Source: Blepharisma stoltei (Eukaryota > Ciliophora > Heterotrichea > Heterotrichida > Blepharismidae). Taken from it: a stretch of 64,000 bases of DNA. Of the stretch, positions 22,401 to 33,258 are shown one piece after another (within the stretch, counting starts at the first letter, position 1; the number at the start of each line of letters is the position of its first letter). A program made the position numbers and the translations under genes. The notes below the pieces were generated by a model. It worked only from the letters and a program-made list of their open reading frames with translations, ran no database searches and was not told the origin of the DNA. The stretch covers positions 1,038,818 through 1,102,817 of the forward strand of contig CAJZBQ010000032.1 in the NCBI GenBank assembly GCA_914767885.1, written 5' to 3'.

Positions 22401-24350
22401 TGTTTTGTAGGGCCGAAATCTCTTTGGTCCATAGGAATCCCAAGCTTATTCATGATAACTCCTCGTTTCTGTTCTTCAAGCCATTTATCATTCATCAATT
22501 TCCTTTCTTTCAGCTCCATTTCTCTATCAAAGTTCTTTTTCATTCTTTCCATTGACAGTTCTTGTAGCATGGCTTCCATTCTTGCCCTTATTTGTGACAT
22601 TTCTTTATAGTGCTCCAATTTAGCTTGATAAAGCTCAGAATTCTTTGGCAGCGCCGATAGCAGTTTTAGCTCAGAGTGTTCTTGGTTTATTACATTATTT
22701 AACGCCCTTTCTTCTGGTAATAAGTCTTCTGACTGCACTTCGTTATTTCCTGGAGCTCTTTCTAGGGTGTTAATTCTGTTTTGAAACTCGTTTATAGCAT
22801 TTTGCATTCCTGTGTAAAATTCGTCATGGTCTTTGCTGTTAAGCTTTTTTTTGATTTTTTTTAGTTCTTTTTTGAGTGATGTCATAGCTTTGTCTTCTGC
22901 TGGAGAAGTCATGGTGGGAGAGGTAAATTGATTACTTGGTTGAGGAAAATAAGGGTTGCCTGGTGGTGGATATGGAGGAGACATATAAGGGTTGCTTGGA
23001 GGGTAGTTTGGATATCCAGGCTGATATGGGTTATATTGGTTATTCCTTGGCATATTGTTGACATATGGATACTGCAGATCATTGCCTCCAAAATTTGGAA
23101 TCATAGGCCTCTGGTATGGAACAACTGGCTGGACAATTCTTGGACTTGTGATGCTTTTAGCTGAATTTTCTCGTGAGTATTTATTCTTCCCTTCTAATGC
23201 AGCAAAATCAAATGGTTTTGCTTGATCCTTCTGAATAAAATCTTCATGATCCTTTTTCAGCTGATTTAACCTTTCATAGTCCTCTTGCCATTTATCATTT
23301 AATTTTAATAAATTGTTCGGAATATTTTTTCTGTCTGCTGAAGCCAGAGGAGTCCCTATTATTGTGCTAGCAACCAGTTTCCCTGCAGAATTTTTCCTGA
23401 TAGTGCCATAATCCCCTTTTTTTATTTGGTTTAAGTCGTCCATAATTCTATCCCTTTCTAAATCAATCATCTGTTTTTTCTTACTTAACTGCTGTAGCTG
23501 GATTGCTCTTGCCCTTGCCATCTCCATTTGTTTTTTCTGCATTAATTCCATGTTGATTTTTACACTTTCTCCTCTATTTTCTAAACTTAGCCTGTCTTTT
23601 TCAGCTTGTCACAGCCTTTCGTCGTCTACCATTTTCCTTTGAAAATTCTCAATTTCTTGTCAAAGGTCGTTTTCTTTTACCCTCAGATTTTCTCTGTCTT
23701 CTTCTAATTTCAATAAATTATTTCTTTTTCCTGCATCCCCTGTGCCTAGATTTTTTCTATCATAATCCCTTATCGCTCAAGAAATCTGGTCTTTGTCTGC
23801 TTTAGCCCTGATTTCTCTATTTCTTTTGCCTTCTAGCTCATTCATGACATCAGAATAAATGGTTTCGTCAATCTGCCTTTTGGCTTGGTTTTCTATTTTT
23901 TCAAATCTCAGCTTAAGAATGTCGTTTTTTAAGTCTTGTTCTTTTTGTGACATTATACATTTTTATGATAGTCTGGGGCTTATTTATTTTTAATTGGCTA
24001 TTCAAGGTAAATTCCTATATATGATCTGCGACTTTTTCAAATTGTCGTTCATTATTGCGAACTCTGCCTCTAAGCTCTTCTAATGTGGTAGAGCCAATTT
24101 CGTCAGCTCTTTTTGCTCTAATATCATCTCTTAAATAGGATTTTACTTCGTCTATATTTGGGACAGAGTCTGCATATAAAGAATTTTTGCTGAGTCTTGA
24201 CTCTTCAAGTTTCTGCTTAATTTTGCTGGGAGAGCCATAGTCAGAATCTTTACAGAATTTAGATGTGTGGTTTGCAAGCTGTTCTGGGTTTTCGAATTTT
24301 AGCTTGCAATTACGGCATTCGAAAAGAAGCTGGGGAGTTAGAGGTTTCAT
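19465..24350 (-). CDS. CCDC17-like: CCDC17-like protein: C2H2 finger, coiled coil, C2-like C-terminus
   Basis: Removing IESs 23956-24019 and 20057-20360 gives 1506 codons. The N-terminus FECRNCKLKFENPEQLANH is a single C2H2-type finger ending HTSKFC, as at the N-terminus of vertebrate CCDC17. Residues about 110-330 are Lys/Glu/Arg-rich coiled coil, followed by a Pro/Tyr/Asn-rich linker with several NPY/PP repeats, then a second coiled coil, and two beta-rich regions resembling C2 domains (FQVTIQEDEKV..., and VDFYVDGARFFPDNIS). The C-terminus has an amphipathic to hydrophobic stretch (FSILWSFCLIFLMFYGIIL), possibly one membrane segment. Several TGA codons are Trp. CCDC17 is linked to cilia; role here is inferred. 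It is the largest uninterrupted-domain gene apart from the surface protein. Confidence 0.7.
20057..20360. mobile_element. 304-base MITE IES (CTCCGTGAGCGAAC family)
   Basis: Lies between TTA copies in the CCDC17-like gene. Starts CCCCAACTGTGAGCGAA and ends GTTCACGGGAGGGGGATTTA. Interior shares the family block TAAAATTAAACAGAATTAGC with the copies at 25151 and 36927. Removal joins AVSFA to KQKPEVVDVG in frame. Confidence 0.85.
23956..24019. other. 64-base IES
   Basis: TA-bounded AT-rich segment with stops. Its removal joins the zinc-finger exon (QFEKVADHI) to MSQKEQDLKNDI in frame. Without it, the finger-bearing part and the coiled-coil part would appear as two genes. Confidence 0.75.
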
Positions 24351-24363
24351 TATTTATTTATTA

Positions 24364-25708
24364 TTAAACAGGTAAGTTATTTATTGACTGAAAATAGATA
24401 AGGGTCTGCTTTATGTCCCCTGAGTATTTGGAAAGGGTTTCTAGCACTTCAGCTTCAGAAAGGTTTCTATTAGAAAATTCTCTGCATTTTTCTACGATTT
24501 TTTGGAATTTTTCGGGGATTTTGGCTTCCTTGCTAGCAATTTCAATTTTTTCAAGTTCTGGCTGAAAGTATTCTAGTGTCAATTTTACATCGCCGTCATT
24601 TTTAGTTAAAACTTCAAGGACTTCTCTTTCTGTCACAAAATTCCCATAAAATTCTCTGCATTTTTTCACGACTTTTTTGAATTTTTCCATTATTTTTCCT
24701 TCGCTGCTGATTTTTATTAGTCTTTCTAATTCTGAATTATCCTCAATTTCTTTTGATTTTTCTTCTTTTTTTATCGGTACAATGATTTTTGGCTTGATAA
24801 TTATTTTTGGCAAAGAATAAATTTTTCGTCTTGGGGCTGGCATTAATTGGATTGAAAAGCCATTTTCAGATTTGCAAAAATCCTCTTCGGTTTCGTATTT
24901 AATAAGCTGAGCCTCATTGCTTTTAAGTTTCTCTTCATAATATTGGACATAGATGAGTCTCATCATTTCTGGGGTGTAGTTTAAGGATAGATGGTCACTG
25001 ATTTCTTTTCAGTATCGTTGGTCTTTTATGTCTCCAGGATGAGTGTTAACGTAGATTCGAATGGCTTCTTTTTCTTCGCTTGTACAATCAACCAATAAGT
25101 CTTTATTGGTTAGAGGAACAATCACCTTTCTTTTTGATTTTTTCTGCTTACTCCCCCTCCGTGAGCAAACAAAATTTTTGTTCGCTTAAGGAAGGTTAAT
25201 TTTTTTATAAAAAAATTTATATATTTTATAGAAAATTATTTTTTTCAGAATTTAAAAATATTCTAATTTGTAAAAATTGAGAAGTAAATATTTAGTTTAA
25301 TTTGTAAAATTTGTGATTTAAAACGCGATTTGTTTAAAATTAAACAGAATTAGCTCAAGATTTCATTATACTAATTATCACTTATATATCAAATTTTTTT
25401 CCCATAAAAAATTTTTCTATTAAAAAAATTTTTGTTAGCTCACTGAGGGTGGTTTTTTGGGCAAAAAAATTAAGGATTTTTCTAATGTTTTTGTTCGCTT
25501 ATTGAGGAGGGGACTTAGGGAAATCTATTTTTGAGATTATTCTTTCTTTAACTTCTGAGGTATTCTGAGATTCACATAGATCGCAGCAAGCTTTATGCTT
25601 GTGCTTCCTTTTCCTTGGAACTCCCAAGACAAAACTAGTAGACAACAAAGAATTAGAGAGCTGCATCAGGGTTCTTTTAAGTGCACTTTTATGCTCTTGG
25701 GTTATCAT
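24364..25708 (-). CDS. SANT-like protein with a tandem 40-residue helical repeat
   Basis: Removing the MITE 25151-25517 gives 326 codons. After a basic N-terminus with CCDLCESQ, residues about 95-150 (SEEKEAIRIYVNTHPGD...YWKEISDHLSLNYTPEMMR) resemble a SANT/Myb-type three-helix unit, the W codon being TGA. The C-terminus has two related repeats: KFKKVVKKCREFYGNFVTER and KFQKIVEKCREFSNRNLSEA, each followed by EVLE.L....GD.K.TL.YFQ. This suggests duplicated small helical domains for protein or DNA contact. Stop TAA at 24364 is 14 bases from the CCDC17-like start. Name not assigned. Confidence 0.7.
25151..25517. mobile_element. 367-base MITE IES (CTCCGTGAGCGAAC family)
   Basis: Flanked by TTA. 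Four copies of the CTCCGTGAGCAAACAAA motif, two at each end, with each end able to form its own hairpin. Interior holds the conserved GTTTAAAATTAAACAGAATT block. Removal joins KIDFPK to QKKSKRKVIVP in frame. Confidence 0.9.
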
Positions 25709-25782
25709 ATTTATTTATAATGGGAATAAATATATCAAAATTATTCTATTATTCAAAACCTCAAAAGGGGCATATTTTTATA

Positions 25783-26172
25783 ATGGAAGAAGACTTATAT
25801 CCTTACTCTCCAGAATCAAGTTCAGAAGGTGACAGTGCATTAAGGAATTACAAAGGTGAATATCTCTGCCCATTTTGTAGTGCTAGTTTTCGATCCCAAA
25901 AGAAGCAATCTTACCATACAATCAATAACCATCCTGAGTGTAAAGAATGCAATCTTACTTTTAAATATAAAGACGACTTTTACCTTCATAACTTGACTGC
26001 CCATATTGAAGAAACTGTTCTTTCCAACAAGCTGCTAGCAGGTGTTAACAAATTTGAGAAAAAATGCAGGCTATGTGGAGTTGAGCTTGAAAGCCGATGT
26101 TACGCCCAAATGCATATCCAGTTTGCTCATCCTCTTATAAGGCCACTATTTAGTCATCTTCAAGATAATTAA
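25783..26172 (+). CDS. C2H2-type zinc-finger protein, paralogue of 26258-26689
   Basis: From ATG at 25783 (MEEDLYPYSPESSSEGD) the product is 129 residues. Zinc patterns: LCPFCSASF...SYHTINNH, ECKECNLTF...YLHNLTAH, and KCRLCGVEL...QMHIQFAH. An upstream ATG at 25720 is in frame, but the acidic start given here matches the paralogue better. It diverges from the SANT-like gene and faces its paralogue tail to tail across 85 bases. C2H2 arrays bind DNA, RNA or protein; the target is unknown. Confidence 0.8.
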   Translation: MEEDLYPYSPESSSEGDSALRNYKGEYLCPFCSASFRSQKKQSYHTINNHPECKECNLTFKYKDDFYLHNLTAHIEETVLSNKLLAGVNKFEKKCRLCGVELESRCYAQMHIQFAHPLIRPLFSHLQDN

Positions 26173-26257
26173 TAATTTTTTCCTTTAATCGCGTTAAAAA
26201 TGGTATAGTCTATTTTGCATTTAATTTTTGCCCTTTTGCTATTATAAAAAAACTTAT

Positions 26258-26689
26258 TTAGTTACTTTGAAGATTAGTAAAAAATGGCTTCAGCAACGGA
26301 TGAGCAAACTGTATATGAATGTGAGCATAACATCGGGTATTTAGCCTTGCGCCACAAATTCTGCATTTCTTATCAGCTGTTAGAGTTCCAGTCAAAATTT
26401 TATTAGAAACTATTATGTCTTCTATATGTGCTGTAAGGTTATGGAGGTAAAATTCGTCTCGAAAGCGAAATCTTGATTTGCAGGCCCCACAAAATGGGTG
26501 GTCAGCTCTCATATGGTAAGACAGCCTTTTTTTGGAGGTAAAGCTTAGCAAACATATGGGACAGCCTGGGTAGTTGTTGTGCTTACGATAGATGTGGACT
26601 TTTGCTTTGTGGAGATCTGTGAATTTTTCTTTGCATACTGGGCAAGTGCATTCGAGAGGCTCTTCAGGGCAGTCTTCATAATCGGACAT
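26258..26689 (-). CDS. C2H2-type zinc-finger protein, paralogue of 25783-26172
   Basis: 143 residues, start MSDYEDCPEEPLECTC. Four finger-like units: CPVCKEKF...HIYRKH, CPICLLSF...YHMRADH, CGACKSRF...LHNLTAH, CRICGARL...HIHIQFAH. It aligns with the + strand neighbour from FYLHNLTAHIE to the end (HPLLKPFFTNLQ versus HPLIRPLFSHLQ), so the pair arose by inverted duplication. No insertion and no TGA codons. Confidence 0.85.
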   Translation of the reverse strand: MSDYEDCPEEPLECTCPVCKEKFTDLHKAKVHIYRKHNNYPGCPICLLSFTSKKRLSYHMRADHPFCGACKSRFRFRDEFYLHNLTAHIEDIIVSNKILTGTLTADKKCRICGARLNTRCYAHIHIQFAHPLLKPFFTNLQSN

Positions 26690-27094
26690 TAAATTAAGCC
26701 CCTCGATTTAATAAATAAAAATGGATTATAAAGTTAGGCTATTGCCTAATTAATTATTTTTATTAGATGTTTCTAAGTTTGTAGCCCATATGCCAAGTCT
26801 ATTTTATAATAAAAGCTCAAGCTTTATTGGCTGTCTTGAGATCTTGATCTACATGAAATAATTGATTGACCATTATACTGTTAATCTTTATAAAATTTAA
26901 AAATTCAGAGCCGATATTAATTAAGTTTAGTAAATTCTTACCACTTACTTCAGGATATAGCCTTCTTATAATTGATGATAATGTGCAGGTATCCTACAAA
27001 TTTGTTGCATAATAACTAAAGCACCTTAAAATATTGATCCTTCTATTATTCAATCCATAGTTGAAAATGAGAGCAATCCAACAAATCGGTAAAA
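26690..27094. other. Intergenic region, nothing recognised
   Basis: 405 AT-rich bases between divergent starts of the zinc-finger gene and the coiled-coil gene. No open frame beyond short ones, no inverted repeat of note. Presumably holds both promoters. Confidence 0.4.
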
Positions 27095-30000
27095 ATGCCT
27101 TTAAGCGATCTAAGTATCAAGAGAAAACCTGTCAGGCTTAAAAAATTACACAACTCTCAAAGCACCCGCTCAAGTCCATCACCAGAATTTAGTACCTACA
27201 GTTATTTATTACAACCGAAAACTATTGAAACTGGAGATTTATACAAAACTCACCTTCGAAAAAACTCTGTAGACCAATTAATCGATGCCAGCCCAGTAAA
27301 CGAAATTCTTTCAAAAGAAGAAGCTAAGCACGAATTCCTCAAAAGCAGTTTTAAGTTCGAAAAAATAAAAAAACTGTTACTCAATCATGATTTAACCTGT
27401 GTCGAAGACTTTGTCGCAGGCTTAGAAATTTCAGGAAAGATGTTTACAGAATGCAACTGGATTTCAGGCAAAGGAAGAATTGAAGCCATAAATATCATTG
27501 CCCATCTCGTAAATTTATTATATAAAGCAGTCTCAGAGCTAATTGAAAAGAAAAATCAGCATACCAAAATAATTGAAAATTTACAAGAAGCAAACAATAT
27601 TTTATATATTGAAAATAACCAAAAAAAAGACCTGCAAAACAAGCTTGACTATACCAGCGCAAAACTGCAAAAACTTGAAAAAGCAAAGCACGAGTTTTCT
27701 AGCTCAATCGGCCAAGCTCACAGGCTGGCTGATCTTGAAAAAGAAAAATTGGTCGAAAAAATAAATATTTTAGAAAAATACATCAGCGAGCTCAAAGACG
27801 TGACAAAAATCGACACAATTAATTGGGATTTAGAAAAATACAAAGAATTGTACCAAAAAACAGTCAAAGAATTCCATGCTTTTAAAAAAGATAAAGAATC
27901 AAAGTTATACAGGATGCAGCTAGAAATGGGAGAACTAAAGAGCAGCATACAGAAAAATACGTCATCTATTGAAAACCATGACAGCGAAAAAAAAACAATG
28001 GAAGAAAAGCTATTTTTAATTGATTTCAAAAATAAAGAGTTAACTGAAAAGCTGTCTGAGTGCCAAGAAAGGGTTGCAATGCTATATGAGGACTCTTTAA
28101 GATTCGTCGTATATAGAGATCTCTATATAAAACTAGACCAGCAGTTCAATACTATGAGACTAAAATACAACCAGCTTGAGCTAAATATTATTGCAGGGAA
28201 CGTTACTTTAAGCACTGATGGGATCATTTGGGTGTCTTTAGAAGACCCGCTATTTGATAAAGTCCGAGGATTTATGCAGCAAGGGGTTGACCCCAAAGTA
28301 TTTGAGCCTCCTGTTCCAATCCGCAAAGATAAGCGTACATTTACTGAAGCCCCTGTGTATTCTCATAGGCATGCAAGAACAGTCACTTATTCAGAAACTC
28401 AGCTTGACCCGTCTTCAGTAGACCTAAGCCAGCTAAAGCTGAAAAAACCTGCATATGCAAGCTTTTTTGAGGTCGGCGAAAAAGCAGCAAGTTTTGAGCT
28501 GCCGTTTACTAATTGGCTGGAGGTTACTATGAGGGGGATATATGATTCTAAGTATAATGAACAGATTTATTGCTCTTTTGAGTCTGGGAGGACTCCTTTA
28601 AGGTTCTCTGAATTTGTATATTGTTGGTTAGGCAGATTTATGATTGATTCTGGATCACGACAAGTCAGAGAGCTCGAATGGTGAAAAAGAGAGTCCTCTG
28701 ATAAGCTGCGATTGGAGCTTTTATTAGCTTTAAAACATGAAAAAGCGAAAAAAGTGTGGGAAATTCATACTTTTATAGAGTTTTTAAATGAAGAATTGAT
28801 GCTTGATGAGCTGTCGTTTTTCTTACACTGCCGATTTCTACTGTTTAAAGGTCCTCAGCTTATGATTACTTCAGGGAGATTTTCTGCTTTGCATTTTGTA
28901 GCTTTAGACCGCGTTTTTGAAGTAATTGACAAAGTTATGGGAAAAATTAGCCCAAAAGACAGATCTGAGCTTAAATCACAGCTGCAGTCAAAAGCCCGCA
29001 ATAAAAATGGTTCTTTGACACTTGACTCTGGACTTGTAATTTTAATGTAGGCTTTACGAATTATGCTGGAGTATTATATACGAGAAAAAAAATGCAAATA
29101 TCTTGTGATAAAAGGGCTGTTTTCGGTAGCCCCAAAGAAGCCTGATGGGACTTTGGCGTTTCAAACGTTTCGTATTATCTGTTTAAATCTTGACCCAGAA
29201 GCTAGTGAATCGCTTATTATCAAAATGTATAGAGATTTGTGGGCGTTTGGAAATGGGCAGATAAACCATGATAATTTTTTTGTATAGAGCACTCTGCGAA
29301 ATAGACCGATAAGGGATAGCCCTATTATCAGAAAATAATATTTCCATGATGGTACCTGATAAAGAATTGCAATTGTAAAAAAAATTGAAGTCCATAATGA
29401 TCCAAATAGATTCAGAGCCTATATTTGCTAACGAAAATGGATTTTTCTTCCATTCATTGAGACTTAAAGGGGATGATGACCCTTTACCGCTGAATTCTTA
29501 TAACGAAATTGATGATAGTACGTCAGAATATGCAAAAAGGATGAAACAGACTTTTAATACTTATACACATTTAAAGGTCCCAATTGCTTTGATTAGAGAT
29601 GCGCTAAGATCGATAGGTGTTATTGATTTATTGGATAATTTCGTAAAACTAGAAGACCTAGTTAAGGCTAAATATCAAGAGCCTTTAGAAAATTACAGAG
29701 GAATGAGTTTATTAGATACTTATAAACATTTATGAAATTTAGCTATACAGTTACAAGTCATTTTTGAGCAGATTCATTGCTATAGCTCACCAGCACAAGT
29801 CCCAGACGAGGTTAAAGATTTAGAAATAATTGCCTTACCACGAGCATGTGAAGGCTTTATTGAAAGGCTTCACAAAATGACCTTGCAAAAATTAACAGCA
29901 TTGGTCGCCATCAGAAAAATACAAAGAAGCTGAAAAGAAAAAGCTAACTCCCCCCCCATCCTTGATCGAACGACCCGCCATCGTTCGATCAAGGATGGGG

Positions 30001-30595
30001 GGTTAAAAAAAAATTTTTATATATAAATAAAATATATATATATATTTTTTTTTTTTATTTACTTTTAAATAAGAGGGTTAAGAGTATTAATAATTATTTT
30101 TACAGCAAAAAATAAATTAATTTCATAAAAATACCAATTTTTAATATTTTGATTTATTAGTCACCCTTTTAAACTATATAAATTTTAATTTGTTCCTTAT
30201 TAAACTAAATTTTTTTTTTTAAAAAATTTAAAAAGAATCTCTATTTTATTAGATTATTGAGTTTTTAAGCTAGGCTGATGACTAAATCACTTCGAATGGT
30301 TGATTTCGAAGCTTTCTGTCGTCTAAAGTCTCTAAAACAACTTAACTATGTACATCTTCCAAACTTTTGATAACTAATATATTTTATGTATATAAAAATT
30401 TGCATGATATGAAAAATCGTTCGATCAAGGATAGGGGGTTAATTTTTCCCCAATTTTTAGGAATTTTTACAGTTAATCGTTCGATCAAGGATGGGGGGGA
30501 GTAAACAGAATTTAAGCCTCGCAACCACTGTCCTCAAAGGGATTAATTTACTTAAGCGTGGCCTAAAGCATCACAAAAACCAAAAATCAGCTTAA
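27095..30595 (+). CDS. Coiled-coil protein with helical C-terminal region
   Basis: Removing a 15-base intron (29036-29050), an IES (29285-29396) and a larger element (29947-30503) gives 939 codons. Residues 1-100 are Ser/Lys-rich; 100-330 form a long coiled coil (NLQEANNILYIENNQ..., KLEKAKHEFSSSI...). The C-terminal 500 residues are mostly helical with alternating hydrophobics, ending KGINLLKRGLKHHKNQKSA. TGA is Trp at ELEWW, KHLWNLA and QRSWKEK. Parts such as DPEASESLIIKMYRDLW could be degenerate EF-hand pairs but no calcium loop is complete. Not assigned to a family. Likely cytoskeletal by composition, as are several neighbours. Confidence 0.75.
29036..29050 (+). other. 15-base intron (GTAATTTTAATGTAG)
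   Basis: Contains an in-frame TAG at its 3' end. Removing it joins LTLDSGL to ALRIMLEYY. Exactly 15 bases with GT...AG ends, the usual intron size in heterotrich ciliates. Confidence 0.88.
29285..29396. other. 112-base IES
   Basis: TA-bounded, carrying TAG directly after the left boundary. Removal joins HDNFFV to MIQIDSEPIF in frame. Confidence 0.8.
29947..30503. mobile_element. 557-base MITE-like IES, ATCGTTCGATCAAGGATGG family
   Basis: Begins ACTCCCCCCCCATCCTTGAT and ends CAAGGATGGGGGGGAGTA. The unit TCGTTCGATCAAGGAT occurs four times: an inverted pair at the left end, two copies near the right end. The middle is AT-rich. Between TA copies; removal gives SWKEKA-KQNLSLATTV and the natural stop at 30595. 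The layout copies that of the CTCCGTGAGCGAAC MITEs although the motif is different. Confidence 0.85.
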
Positions 30596-30614
30596 ACTAC
30601 ATAAAATAAATTAT

Positions 30615-31228
30615 TTAAAAATTCCCCAATGAATTTTGGTCGAATTTTTCTTCTGAATAATATTTAGCAGAAATTTGTCTTCCGGAATAAAATCTCCCGT
30701 TCATAGCGTTCAAGCACTTCTCAGCTGCATCAGTTGTCAAGAATTTAATATAAACCTGCACTTTTTGAGCTTTATCAGGCTCTTCAAAAATAGTAGAGTC
30801 CTGTACAATCCCAAAGCGCTGTGATTCTTCCATTACATCTTCCATTAGATCTTCTTCTAGAGATTCATCTACCGGGCGCAGGTCCTTTTTGACAGTGTCC
30901 ATTTCATAGAAAAATTTTTGGCCGAAAATTGATCGAAAATTTTTGGTTGTGAGACATTTGACCGAAAAAAAAAAAACGAATTTTTCGGCAAATGTCCGCA
31001 TTATCAAAAATTTCGACCAAATGGATTTCGATGAAATGTACACTGTCAAAAATTCAAGGTCATTTGACATGGAGCCTTATCTACCTCATCAGCCATATTA
31101 AAAAGGACGATAACTTTTGATTTCTCCCCAAAGTCTGGTTTCTTTTCTATATCTTTTTCTATTTTCGGAGCTAAAATAGCTTCTGCATAGCTATTAGGGT
31201 GCTCTGGCTGATATTCTTCTGGATCCAT
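30615..31228 (-). CDS. RBM17-like: RBM17/SPF45-like U2AF-homology-motif protein
   Basis: After removing 30888-31078 the frame is 141 codons. VIVLFNMADEVD is RNP2 and KVQVYIKFLTTDAAEKC is RNP1-like, followed by NGRFYSGRQISAKYYSEEKF. The RXF-type loop here is GRFYSGR, with the acidic helix DESLEEDLMEDVMEE. This combination is the UHM fold of SPF45/PUF60-type splicing factors, which binds ULM peptides of SF3b155/U2AF65 instead of RNA. The protein is shorter than SPF45 (about 400) and lacks a G-patch. It is expected in the nucleus. Tail-to-tail with the coiled-coil gene, 19 bases between stops. Confidence 0.85.
30888..31078. mobile_element. 191-base inverted-repeat IES without TA at its edges
   Basis: Flanked by CCTT on both sides. 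Has inverted arms TTTTTGACAGTGTCCATTTC and GAAATGTACACTGTCAAAAA. Removal joins NMADEVDK to DLRPVDESLEED. No usable TA pair is near the edges. Confidence 0.75.
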
Positions 31229-31435
31229 AATACACTATTAATTATCATTTTTTACTTAAAAGTCTCAATAATTTTTCTGGTATTTTTTATTATCAATTTT
31301 TATCCCTCTCAAATAGGCTTTACGTTAATGGTAACTCGTTAAAAAAAAAAGACTTGAGCAAAAGCCAGCTCCATATTGATAACGTGCTGTTAACTTTTTA
31401 ATAAATTATAATTCATATTTATAAAAGTCAGAGAA

Positions 31436-31636
31436 ATGGGAAGTTCACCAAGTCGCATTTCATACAAAAATCCAAAGCCGTCTTTTAGATGTGTAAGAAA
31501 ATCACAAAGAAATGACACAAATTCCAGCCCTATAAGAAGTGATATGGACTGTTTTAAAAAGTTGAGTTCTGCATTAAATGGGTGCAGGACCCAAGCAAGC
31601 TGAACAAAAGAGTATCTTAACTACGCTAACTGTTAA
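31436..31636 (+). CDS. Small Ser/Arg/Lys-rich protein (66 aa), unknown
   Basis: ATG at 31436 to TAA, 67 codons, with a TGA read as Trp near the end (RTQASWTKEYLNYANC). Basic and Ser-rich start (MGSSPSRISYKNPKPSF). Upstream is AT-rich, as for other genes. Composition resembles coding DNA of neighbours, not the intergenic sequence. No homologue recognised. Confidence 0.5.
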
Positions 31637-31912
31637 TTTTTGAATTTTCGAATAAAATTGAGCTTTAATCTAACTTTTCCCTGCTGTAAATGATTAAATT
31701 TTTTAGGTTAAAAGTTGCTTAAAGAAATTTATATTAAAATTGTGGATAATTTTAAAAATAAAAAATATTTTTAATCTAAATTAAAAAAATCGTTGAGATC
31801 TCAAGCAATTTTTTTCTTTTATTATGAAGAAAGAGCAAGAAATTCTTAGCTTAAATCGAATTGCAGAATTAACTAAATTGTTTTTTACCATATTGTAGTT
31901 TCTTAAGGATAA

Positions 31913-32254
31913 TAAGGATCCCCCCCCTCATTTGTCCAATTTTCTAGTTTTTATTTTCTAAGAAAAAAAATTTTTTCAGGACCTCATTTGTCCCAAAATC
32001 TAGTCAAAAATGATTTGTCCAATTTTCTAGTCATTTTTGGATTTTTCGAGTGTCCTAAATTTTAGTGTTTTACTGTAAAAAACTAGAAAATGAGACAATT
32101 GATGTCCTGAAATTTTTTTTTTCTATCAAAATTTTGACTAGAAAATTGGACAAATGAGGTCCTAAAAAAAATTTTTTTTTCCTATAAAAAAAACGAGAAA
32201 ATGGACAAATGATAAAAGACTAGAAAATTAGACAAATGAGAGGGGGGATCCTTA
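31913..32254. mobile_element. 342-base palindromic element (TAAGGATCCCCCC ends)
   Basis: Ends TAAGGATCCCCCCCTCATTT and its complement. ATTTGTCCAATTTTCTAGT recurs four or more times in both orientations, including a long inverted pair. Same plan as the other MITE-like elements, third motif family. Intergenic, so no frame test is possible. Confidence 0.75.
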
Positions 32255-32797
32255 TTTTAAATTTGAATTTTATAGCGTTTTATAAATTAGAGTGTCTCCG
32301 AACTTTGATGCAAATTCTAAGGCAAGAATAGCTCTTAAGTTTGACTCTGATTATTGGCCAAAAATAAAAAATTAAGCAACATTATAGAACATAAGATTTA
32401 AGATATATATAAAAATGAATTAATATTAATTAAAGACCCAGTATTAATATTTATTTATCCTTAAAATATTATTATTGATTAATCAATGAAATCTAAGATT
32501 TTCATTAATAGATATATATAAATTTTCGCCATTCACTAGAAAATCAATAAAGCCTATTTTCTTGTGCTCAAATGTTGATAAGAATATGTTTTCGACTAAA
32601 AAGAAAACAAATAACCCAAACTCATGCAAAATTAGTTTAAACTTGGTGTAATAAAATACTGAACAAAATTGGCGTTATGTTGTGATTTTTTAAAAAAAAT
32701 AACTAGGAGCTCAATGGGATTTAAAATAATTATCAATGAGAGCAAAATAAAGCTAAAATTGAATTTTTATAGCTGCTTTTAACATAATTTGTTACCT

Positions 32798-33258
32798 AAC
32801 TCTCCCCTTTAAACTGGACCAAAAAATCCTGTTGCAGTTTAAAGTGGGCTTATTTTTATTTTAATGAAAATTAATGTTTTAAAAATTAAGATAAATAAAA
32901 ACACACCTAATGGTAATATTCATCCTATTTTCATATATAAAATAGGGTAGCAGCTAATCAGAATAAATGCTTTTATTTATTGTAATTAGGTATACAAATT
33001 TAAAAAAATGCAAATTAAAAGAATTTTTGATTTATATATTTCGATAGAGAATTAATTCAAAAAATTAATCAATTCAGTGTTAAAACTGTTAAAAAAATAT
33101 TCTACTCCCACTCTCTCCGTTAAATTAGGTCAAAACTTGTTTTATAAAAATTAGTATGCTCGCCTATAAAGTTTTTCTATTGAAAAAATTGTTCAAATTT
33201 AAAAGGGATCCACGCACCAAAAAAAGATTTTTTACCAATTTAAAGTAGTAGGGAAGTA
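32798..33258. mobile_element. Diverged element of the CTCCCC-TTTAAA family
   Basis: Starts ACTCTCCCCTTTAAACTGG and ends CCAATTTAAAGTAGTAGGGA followed by AGTAAG. Internal copies of the same unit at about 32840 (GCAGTTTAAAGTGGG) and 33102. Relative of the IES in the listerin-like gene, much longer and degraded. Confidence 0.55.
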
